64,000 nucleotides of DNA from Panicum virgatum (Eukaryota > Streptophyta > Magnoliopsida > Poales > Poaceae), in contig NC_053142.1 of NCBI RefSeq assembly GCF_016808335.1, positions 45,427,674-45,491,673 on the forward strand, in the 5' to 3' direction. Positions within the stretch are counted from its first letter, which is position 1. The number at the start of each line of letters is the position of its first letter. The translations under genes and the position numbers were made by a program. Below, one piece after another: positions 11,440 to 20,541 of this stretch. A model generated the notes under the pieces. That model was not told where the DNA came from, did not search any database, and saw only the letters and a list, made by a program, of their open reading frames with translations.

Positions 11440-14400
11440 GGCCTCTTCGAGCGAGGACAAGGAGGCTTCCTTCTCCTTAAGGGTAGCCCCCATGTTCTGG
11501 AGGGCCACCTCCTTCCCCTCGAGGGCCTCGCCCTTTTCCCGGAGGGTCCCGGTGAGCGCAACCACGGCCACCTCTTTGTGGATGAGCTCGGCCTTCTGCT
11601 GCTCGAGCGTTGTGCTGAGGCGCTGCAGCTCAGCGCTCTGCACCTCAGGCTCGCGAGCTCTCTCCCCGAGCACCGTCCGAAGGCGTTGCAGCTCGGCAGC
11701 TTGCGCCTCGGCCTCCCAGGCCTTCTACTCCGCTGCCGCCTTGTGGGCGTCCTGCTCATCGGCAACCCGTGCCAATTCCTCCTCCATCGCCTGCTGACGC
11801 GCCCCCAGATCCGCCATTTTCGTATTGGCGTCAATGTTCTTGAGCACCAGCTCGGCGTTGTGCTGCCCGAGCTGGCTCATCTGGGAGTACAGCCGGGTCA
11901 TCTCGGCGCTCTTTTCGCGCGAGATTTCCCTCAGCTGCTGCAGAGGGGAGGACGTGGGTGAAGACGCGTAAAAGTTAAACCGAATCCGAGCAATTTTCGG
12001 GGGGAAGTATTTACCTGGCTGACCTGGTAATCCGCATTCTGGTGGAGCTGGAAGGCACGGTCGAGGGCTTGCAAGATCTTGCGACCCACGCCCATCTGCT
12101 TGTCCCAGGCTTCCTCCTCCTCTTGCTCCTTGCGGAGGAACTCCGAGGGGACCCCGGACCGGAAGATCGCCCCGAGATGGCCCTCCTCGGACGTCCCCGC
12201 CTCGAGCATGCCCGCGCCGGCCGACACGAACTCGGCGATGTGCGCGGCGGCGCTTGCCGCAGCAGCGGGGTCCTTGCGCTGTTGGCACGGGCACTACCGC
12301 AATAGTACCCTCGTCCCGGGCCTCGTTGGACTCCGAGACGGGGGCTTCCTCAACCACTGGCGCCCCTTGCACCATCTCTTCCTCTGCGATGCCCTCGCCC
12401 TCGGCCCTCAGGGGCTCAGGGACGAGGGTGTCCTCCTCTGCTTGGCCGGCAGGGGCGCTCCTGCGCGCCCCCGCCAGTTTCTCCCTCCGTGTCCGGTAGG
12501 GCGGCGCTTGCCGCGTCACCCCGACCGGCCTCGACTTTAGTGATTGCCAGGGTGGCGCCGTCCACGCCGCCCTGGCCGGCCTCCTCGGCATCGGCATCCT
12601 GAGCAGCCGCTTCGGCACCGCTCTGGCCGGCGTCGCCCTCCTCCTGTGCCCGAGCTTGCTGCGCCACCTGGGCCCCTCGAGCCAATGCCTCCCGTAGCTT
12701 CGCGGCCGCCGCCTCGAGGTCCACGGCAGGCAGGGGCTGCGGCGCCGTGTGCGGTGTGCTGCGTGCCCCGTTCTTGAGAGCCTTAGCCGGGGCAAGCTGC
12801 ACCGCATCCTTGGGGACGGCCCCGGGGCTGGAAATCGAAGAACACGAGTTGAGGACAACAGGATCGAGAAACCCACCAAACACGCAACAAAAACGAAAGC
12901 GAAGTTTGCTTACCCGGATCGAGCACTCATGCTCCGCTTCCTCGTGGCGCTTCTTCGGGCCCGAGTCGCCGTGCCGCCCCTCGAGGACTGCCCCGAGGGC
13001 GCCCCCCTCGTGTCGGCCTGGCGACTCGAGGCTGCCAGCACGGACGACTCCTCGCCCGCCGCAGCCTCGTCGCCACGGACCAGCACCTGGGGCGCAGGCG
13101 TCTCCTCACCGGCCGGCAGAGGCGACGACCCCCGCTCAGCCCCCTCGAGGGATGGGTGCGCCGAGGACTCTGCCACGGCCCTCGTCACCTCCGGCACCGC
13201 CGGCTCCCCCTCGTCGTCATCCCACAGGTAGAACGGCGGGGGGCTCGCGCCCGCAGCTTCCCCGTCGCCCCCCGGAGCGTGGTCCTCGGCGTCCGAGGCC
13301 ACCTCCTCCTCCTCCTCCGAGGACTCGGGTGTGACGGGCCGCGATTTCCCCTCCGCGCGAGCGAGCTTGCGCGCTTTGTCATGCTTCGCCTTTCTTTTCC
13401 TCTTCCTCTCGACCTTTGCCTCCGCCGCATCCTTCCACCTTTTCTTCTTCTCCGCGTGGAGGCGATTGATTAGGCGTTGTTCCGGGACCGGGGGCTTCGA
13501 GATGCCTCTCCTCAACCCCTGCAAAGCACGCCCGAGATGGAGTCAGGAAAAGAGGGCTACACAACACACGCCGGATTCGCAGTCAAAACTTACCAGAGAA
13601 ATGTACCCCGGCTCCGGGCACATCTTGATCCTCCAAAGATCCTCGAGATTTTGGGGGAACTCCGTCACCACATTCCTTGACCTCCGGGCGGCGGTGGTGC
13701 GGGAGAGCAGCTTGTTCGACGTCCTCGAGCCCTCCACCTGGCTCCCGGGGGTGAGCTCGAAAATCGGCAGGGCCCTTTCCACGAGAGGGATAACCCTCTG
13801 CCGGTGGAAGTTCGCGATGACGGCCGCTGCCGTCAGCCCCTTCTTCGCCAAACGCACCAGCGCGTCGGTGAGGCCCTCGAGCTTGGCTTGTTGCGCTGGG
13901 GGCGACACCCCCAGTCCCACTTTGGCGGTCGCTCCCGGAGAACTTTGTTAGTAAACATCGGGAGCGCGCCCCTGAAGTTCCGAAGGTAGAACCACCCTCG
14001 ACTCCACCCGGCGTTGTTCGTCGTCATCTTGCTCGAGATGTAAAAGTTCTTCCAGGTCGGGCGGATGTGGAGCGTCAGGCCACCGGCACGCGCGAACCGC
14101 CTCGGCTGGCCCCGCGCGTTCTCGACGAAGAGTACGCAGTGGAACAGATGGATCCAGAGGTCCCAGTGGGCTTCGATGCCGAGGTACCCCTTGCAGACGG
14201 CGACGAAGACCGCCTTCTGCGAGATGGAGTTGGGGCTGAAGTTGTGCAGCTCCACTCCGTAGTACTCGCACAAGGCCCTCATGAACCTGCTGACGGGGAC
14301 GCCGAAGCCTTGCTCGTGGAGGCGCACGAAGCTCACGACGTAGCCTTGCGGGGGCTTCGGCTCGGTCTTGTCCGGGTGCGGGGAATTCCACGCCGGCGCC

Positions 14401-14507
14401 CCCGAGTCGGGGTTCCGCGGCAGCCGCCGATCGGCGACCAGCTGCTCCAGAACCGCCACGGTGGCGGAGGACTTCCCCCACGGCAGAGGCTCCTGGATGT
14501 CCGACAT
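11440..14507 (-). pseudogene. Antisense retroelement gene with Transposase_28-like N-terminus and coiled coil
   Basis: On the minus strand an ATG at 14507 starts a region resembling the 'putative gypsy type transposon' family (Transposase_28): 'GVPVSRFMRALCEYYGVELHNFSPNS' is representative in part. The coding parts are separated by introns with canonical borders on this strand: 13593-13519, 12913-12828 and 12014-11938, each 75-86 nt and GT-AG. The C-terminal part is an Ala/Glu/Gln-rich coiled coil. A frameshift near 13830-13920 and a TAG at 11727-11725 break the frame, so this copy is probably not functional. Function of the family is unknown. Its 3' end after about 11440 is unclear. Confidence 0.7.
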
Positions 14508-17132
14508 GTCTTCGATTCGAGGGGGAATGTGGGAGTGAAGGCTCTGGGATGGCTAAGGTGCTTTTTCTCACTTTCTCTCTCTCTCTCTCCTTCCTCTTCC
14601 TCCTTCCGCTCTTGGCTGCGGGCTCAGGATGAAGGGGAGGCGGAGAAGGCGAAGCAGAATGAAGGCAAATGGCCAGGTGAGCCCAAACACCCCCTTTTCT
14701 CTTCATTTTTATTCACCATGACGGGCGCAGCCGCAACCGCGGCACAAATCTACCGCATTGAATGCGGTAGATTTCGCTATTGCTGACGGCTGGGCCCCAC
14801 GACCGCGGAGTCTCCCACGCGCGCACGCAGCAATAACTGCGGCACGGTAACCGGCGGGTGCAGCGCGACTGTTGCGCTATCCCATCCGTCAGCCGCCGCC
14901 CACGCCGATTTGTCTGCCCGAGGCTGTCGCCTGAAAAGGCGCGCCCGCACCGCACCGTACAAATTGGGCCACGTCGCCCACTACCAGCGGAGGACCCACA
15001 CGCGTGACTCACGACTCTGCGTTGTTTTCGAATCAAGACGGAATATTCCTTCAGGGGTCCCTTTACCCTCGAAGGAATCGCATTTCGAGGCCTTACTAAT
15101 CAGGGGTTCGAAGCCTGGTCTTTCAGAGGTTCGACAGGCGCCCCAGATCACCAGAGTCAGGGACTGCAGGGATGGGCCGTACAAGCCACCCTCGAACGCG
15201 GAGTTCGAGACATCCCACGCAGTGTTCAAGGCCAGCCGAGGGTGCCTAGAAGGGGGATCCCATCGAGGGAGAGCATCGAGCCCTCGGACCCTATCGAATG
15301 GGTCCGAGCCCCGCCTAGCGAACCTTCGCGAGCGCTTTTATGTGACGTGTCTATGGACCACGAGCCGACCCCTATCGAACGGGGCACGGACGCCCGCTTG
15401 AACAACCCGCTAAAAGCTCACTGAAGCAGCCATAGCTCGCGGCCCGGGCATGGGTAGCATGGTGCGCTTCACCCCTCCTCCCTGCGGAAAGGCGACGAGG
15501 GTCGTAATCGAAGTCGAGGGTTCCCCTGAACGCCTTCACATGGGCCTGGGCTCGGGGGCTCCTCGCACACCACGGTTCAAACCGCACCCTCAAATAAGTT
15601 GACAACCGTCAATTGTGAAGCTCCACGTGTCTAACCAAACCCTTCGCTGTTGACGTGCGCTCTCCTGATGGTTCTGCTGAACGCCGGGCCGCTGTACCAG
15701 CACTAAGAGTGCCGAGGCCGGCTGAAAGAGTGCCGATGCCGGCTGAAAAAGACGCTGGACGGCCACCCTAGAAAAGCTACCCAGTGGGACAACGTTTATA
15801 GCCCTTGGACGAGCACAAACTCTCCTCCAAGGCCTCGGGGGCTACACCCACGGGTGCGCTGACGCGCCCCCGCAGAGGAAACTTCACACATGTTCGAGGG
15901 TCGTAACTCTTTGTACGCCCCTATACCCTCGGTAATCCTCCCCGTAGAGGAGAAAGGGGACTTTATTGCTCAATGCAAATAAAGATTACAAAGGGTTACC
16001 GGCGCGAAGCCATCGAAAGATACAAACATGTTGCCACCTACGTGGCAATTTTCCCTGTCTTGGGGAGGAGCGAGCGACAAAGAAAGGCACCGAGCCCCTA
16101 GCTGACACAATAGCGAGGCTGCTAGGGATGCGAGGAGCATCCCCCAGGCCGCACGGGTCCAGCAGGAGGCTCTCCTCGCAAGCCTTCTCCTAGCGTCTCC
16201 TCCACCAAAGACCACGCGGGGGGTTGAGCTGGCGGACAGCGCCCTCCGCACCGTCTCCCCGAGAGCAACCTTGTCGCCGGGGAGGACGATGCGAAAAACA
16301 GCCGCCAGACCTGGCGCCAGCGCCATGGTCAGGCGTCTCCATCCCCCTTCAGGCTAGGGGACATCGCAGGAGCAGGACCCCACGGGCCCAATGCTCTTCT
16401 GCTGATCCCACTTAAGCTGAGGGATGGAGCGCACGCCCACTCCGGTCTTCCCCCACCGCTCGCAAGCATTCTTCTAGCGCCGAAAGTCTAAAAAGGCCAG
16501 GCCGCCCCATACGGGGGCCGGTCACAAAAGGGCAAAGTAAACATTACAAGATTTAGACGATGCTGAAAGAAAGATCTAGGAGGTTGGAGAAGAAAGGGAA
16601 CCCCACGACCCCCTATTTATAGCTGCGCCGGGCGCAAAGCTTCAAGCTTGGCGAAGAGCGGAGGCTTGTATCGCCCGTGACGACGCGGCACTCCACGAGC
16701 AAAGGATGTCCTCGGTCACCGCGCCGAGACATGACTGAACGAAATAAAGCGGAGCTGAGCCCCTGGACGCTAAGCGGTGCAGCGTCGGCTCTGGCCGGCT
16801 GCCCTCGAACGGCGCGCCGCAAAGCAACCAGGAACGCCGGGGCCAAGGCCCTACGTGCGGGATAGCGCGATGAAAGCACCAGCTGCCAAGCAGCGGGTGC
16901 CACCGTCGCCCTGGCCCCCCTCAGCGAGCGGACACATCTTGTCCTTCAAACAAACAAATAAAAAGGCGCGCGCCTCGAAGTACTCCTCCCACAGGCGTAC
17001 TACCCCGACCGGTGAGTTGTCACATCCGCCGGGCTGGCGTTCAGGCGCGTCTGGCGGGTGCGCGGCATTGACCGATCACGTCAAAAGGGAAAATCGCCGA
17101 ATCACCCTTTGGCCGAATCCCCTGACTCGACC
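14508..17132. other. Internal noncoding region of the non-autonomous element
   Basis: This is upstream of the antisense gene start and toward the right LTR. A pyrimidine microsatellite lies at about 14568-14595. Short frames occur but none has a recognisable domain. GGTTCGA/TCGAGG-type motifs are frequent at 15040-15300. It presumably contains the promoter of the antisense gene. Confidence 0.5.
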
Positions 17133-17149
17133 AAAGCCTCGGGGGCTAC
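17133..17149 (+). other. Polypurine tract of the non-autonomous element
   Basis: AAAGCCTCGGGGGCTAC directly precedes the right LTR. Similar G-rich tracts precede the 3' LTR of the other Tat elements here. Its role as plus-strand primer is inferred from position. Confidence 0.6.
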
Positions 17150-18593
17150 TGTCGGGTACCACGATTAGGGACACCCTAATCGGGGTACTAAGATCGCTTT
17201 AAAATGCAAACACATATTAAGACAACTGGGCCCACAAAGGCCCACGGCCTCCTTCCAATCTGAAAGAAAGGAAAGGACTCAAAGGAGCCCAGCGTGCGGC
17301 CCATTCACATCCCCTCGAACCCGCGGAACGATCTCCGCCTCGCTCGAGGGTTTCCTCTCGGGCCCGCCGGACAATCCCCGCCTCGCTCGAGGGTAGCGGA
17401 TCTATCATCGAGCGGGTGACTCATCTCCGCCTCGCTCGAGGGTAGCGAATCTACCCTCGAGCGGGTAAGCCATCTCCGCCTCGCTCGAAGCCACCCCTCG
17501 GCACAAGGGACAAACAGCCCCGCCGCCCAACCACTCGTCGTACGAAGGCATTAAAGGCTAGCCACTCCGCCACGGCGCCCAGGACAGACGGCGTCAGGCT
17601 GCCACTCCCACAGTGGATGTGACCGGGGTCCCATCCGCTGACTTCGGTCACCGCTCCGCCATCCCGGAGGCTGTAGCGGCACTGTGGGACATGCGACGCG
17701 AGACAAGACAGGCTCGACACTGCTCCCGTTACTGTTCTGCCGACACCGACCATCCGAACTCGCCTCCCACTGGGGAAGGGGTCCGGCGACGTCACGTGTC
17801 CTTCCAAGAGGAGCGCTCAGCACGCATGGGCGGAGCCCTGGACCCCCCCCTTTGAGGAGTCCGGGACCTCCACGCGTCCCCCGGACCTCCTAGTGTGCAC
17901 GCCCGCACTCCGACCAGGGGGTCCGGGGCCGCCGCGCGCCCCACTGCCGCTGGTGCATGCAGGACCCTAGTCCGCAGGGCCCACCGAACGCCACCGCGCC
18001 GTATATAGAAGACCATACATTAGCGATGCGCGCCGCCTGCAGTGACACTGCAGGACGACCGGCGCGATCTTCGCAGGACCAAGGACGATATCCAGGACAA
18101 CTGCGATGTGCGCCGCCTTCCCACAGTGTACTTCCTACAGTGTCTGACCACTATACCCCACGATTCAGGGGAAAACGACGACTTCCACGCCCCACTCATG
18201 TGCACCGCCCCTCCTTGTAACTATAAAAGGAGGAGGCGGGCTTCCTTTAGCGCTCTCTGGTTTTTCTCTCACTCTGAGGACGCTCAGACGCCTCCCGACG
18301 TGATCCGTCATCACTTACGCTCCGGCACCCCTATTCGCCACGTTCAACCCCTCTTCTAGCAGAGACTTGGGAGCTTCCCTCTCTCTTGCCTCGCTTGTAT
18401 CCCCTACTACAAGCACTCCGGGTGCAAGATAATACAGTGCCCTCGCACACCCCCTTTGCTAGACGTACGACCCCGCGGCCGGAACCAGGATAAACCGTGC
18501 GTTACTGTGTTGACTCTTGCATTATCATCTGGGACGAGGAAACACGCAGCATTTACTCGTTGGGATCCGGGCCCCCGGGTCGGGACACCGACA
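17150..18593 (+). repeat. Right LTR of the non-autonomous gypsy-type element
   Basis: It matches 9464-10912 over its whole length with about 50 differences by eye, including small indels in C runs. A TATAAAAGG box lies near 18225. It ends ACACCGACA at 18593 and is followed by the target duplication GTGGA. Confidence 0.88.
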
Positions 18594-18658
18594 GTGGACC
18601 TAAGTGACACCTGGGGATAAATTCGAGGGCCACTGGTGTATTTAACTCTTATAGTTTC

Positions 18659-19428
18659 CCTAGGAATCTGTCACTTTCCTCGGGGTGAATCTTAGACCGT
18701 CCACAGTGGAAGGAGGAAATGAAGGAGCAAATACACTGTTTGACACCGTAGATGCACTGTTTGGCACTGTAGACAAAGAGGGCGTGGGAAACGAGGAGGG
18801 AGCAAATTTACCACCATGGAACGCAATTGTCCTGGTGGCATATATCCCTAGGAAAGTTTATAAAACCGTAGGGAACCATGGCAGCAAAAAAATTTCCTGC
18901 TGGCCGCCACTACTCTGCCGCTCGGGGGATTCAACATTTTTGCCCGGTCTCTATTTATTTTACGCAAACATCTCTCCTCTCACTCACTCTCCTGTTGCTG
19001 GCTCTCCTCTCTCTCTACTCAGATCCAGTGAAGCATGGGCGGAACGGCGACCAATGCGGCGTCGGTGGAGCTCTGGCGAGCTAGCGCAGCGACTATGCTT
19101 TCGGTGGAGCAGCGCGGGGACAAGCTCCGGCAAGCGAGGCGCGCAGCAGTCAATCTAGGCAGAGAGAAGTGTGGCACGCGGGGGCGAAGGGCGATGCATC
19201 CTGGTGGCAGCAACGAGCTCACACGGCGGCGGCGGCGTGCCTGCAGGTGGTGGGAAGCGACGATTGCTGCTCGGACGAGCGAGCGGTCGATTTCCGGCCG
19301 AGCGAGCTGCAGCACGCGCATCCCGACTCCAGCATGCATAGAGGAGAGCAAAGTCGTCCAATGGTTTGCCTAATGTATTACAATGCAAGTCTTGGAAGTT
19401 AACCCATTGATGTTTTCCTAGTAGGAGG
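18659..19428. other. CACTA interior segment between the MULE and the copia insertion
   Basis: It starts with the CACTA motif TTTCCCTAGG (18655-18664) and includes another CCCTAGGAAA near 18847. A GC-rich block at 19030-19330 reads through in several phases without a recognisable domain and could be a captured fragment. No transposase is visible. Confidence 0.45.
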
Positions 19429-20541
19429 TGTTGGAGTAATGGGCTTGGCCCATTACTTCTAAAGCATTAAAAGAATTTAAAGCCCACTATTAATGCTAGG
19501 GAATCAATGCTTAATTCCGTACCGGGAATTGAGGAGGATCTCAACCGACTTAAAAGGTGGACTTCGTGTACACCACTTGTGAAGCCGGTAAGAGGAGAAC
19601 GGTGAACCACATGCGCGCGCTCGCTCGCCTCGCCGGGCCGTGGCCGTGGCCGTGGCCGAGGCGAGGCGAGGCGAGGCGAGGCGGTGCGGTGCGCGTGCGC
19701 GTGCGCGGCCGGACGTGACGTGCACGTGCCGGTGCGGTGCAGTGCGACGTGATGTGCTGAGATGAGAAGGATGTTTTGCAGTAAAGAGTATTAAAACAGA
19801 GGGTTAATGTCGTCACTAATGACCGGACATTGAAGGCTCTTTACGACGTCCAGGTTTGTTGAACCTGAGGCACATTAACTGCCGCTCATCAAAGCCATTC
19901 ATGACGTCCAGGTTCGTTGAACCTGAGGCATATCGTGCCTATATAAACCAGCACCCCTCTCCTCTCATCCTCACTCATCTCAAGCACTCATCCAGGTACT
20001 CCTCTTCAGGAGACCTCTCCTCTTCTCCCTCAGCTGCTTTCTGCCTTCCCCACCGCTAGCACTGCGCGCACAGGTCTAGCGAGAGCAGGGCCTCTGGAAC
20101 CTCTGCTCGCTGAAGGTCCTGCACGGAACGCGGGCAATTAGGTTTTTGGGGAGCGTCTTGACGCGACTGCTTGCTCCCTGAACGACTCCTTCGTCTACTT
20201 CCCGGCGTAACCGCTCGTGCGAACGACTACTTTGTCTACTTCCCGGCGTAACCGTTCGTGGGACTGCTCCTGCATCGACATAGTTCGGCTACTTCGAGCA
20301 AGACCAGTCGAATAACATGTCTATTCCAGCTGGTAACGGCGCAACCGGTGCCTCCGGCACTGGTCCCGCCTTGGGGTACTTACTAAACCTACTCTGGTTT
20401 AATTCTTTGTTCATGCTTTTTAGTGAGAATAACATGAACACATGCACATATCTTGTACACACATTATCACTCATCTATATCATGAAATTGATATTAATAT
20501 TTGGAATTAAAATATACCGAAAATTGCCTAGATATCTAACA
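19429..20541 (+). repeat. 5' LTR of the copia element
   Basis: It begins TGTTGGAGTAATGGGC and ends CTAACA. It includes a GAGGC minisatellite (about 19660-19685), two copies of a GACGTCCAGGTT motif upstream of a TATATAAA box at 19940-19947, and a candidate gag start codon at 20317. A 9-bp inverted repeat with a 3-nt loop (GTAATGGGC...GCCCATTAC) near its start is absent from the other LTR. Confidence 0.92.
19845..19947 (+). promoter_or_regulatory. Copia LTR promoter: duplicated GACGTCC boxes and TATA box
   Basis: GACGTCCAGGTT(T/C)GTTGAACC occurs at 19845 and again at 19903, 58 bp apart, each containing the palindrome AGGTTCGTTGAACCT (one base changed in the first). A TATATAAA box follows at 19940-19947. 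ACGT-core boxes are typical bZIP targets in plants. The right LTR has the same pair at 25413 and 25471 and TATATAAA at 25508-25515. Confidence 0.6.

Larger units (their letters stand above)
9464..18593 (+). mobile_element. Non-autonomous Tat-derived LTR element lacking gag-pol
   Basis: LTRs of 1449 and 1444 bp both start TGTCGGGTAC and end ACACCGACA. The 5-bp duplication GTGGA flanks the element (9459-9463, 18594-18598). A PBS-like motif follows the left LTR and a purine tract precedes the right one. The 6.2 kb interior contains no protease, RT, RNase H or integrase motifs. Apart from a short possible gag start, it holds only an antisense gene related to those in the other Tat elements of this window. 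LTRs differ at about 3-4% of sites by hand count. Mobilisation would need proteins from another element. Confidence 0.85.
8664..18648. mobile_element. MULE (Mutator-like) element interrupted by an LTR element
   Basis: A terminal inverted repeat of about 118 bp begins GAGTTAAATACACCAG at 8664. Its complement occupies 9396-9463 continued at 18599-18648 once the LTR insertion is removed. The 10-bp direct repeat TTATAGTTTC flanks it (8654-8663 and 18649-18658), which fits Mutator-type integration (usually 8-10 bp). Without the LTR element it is about 850 bp. The interior (8800-9370) is GC-rich with no transposase, resembling a Pack-MULE-like non-autonomous element. Confidence 0.85.

Noticed and set aside
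12042..13951. Plus-strand frames of 87-206 codons
   Set aside because: They are shadows of the antisense gene, whose introns with canonical borders lie on the minus strand.
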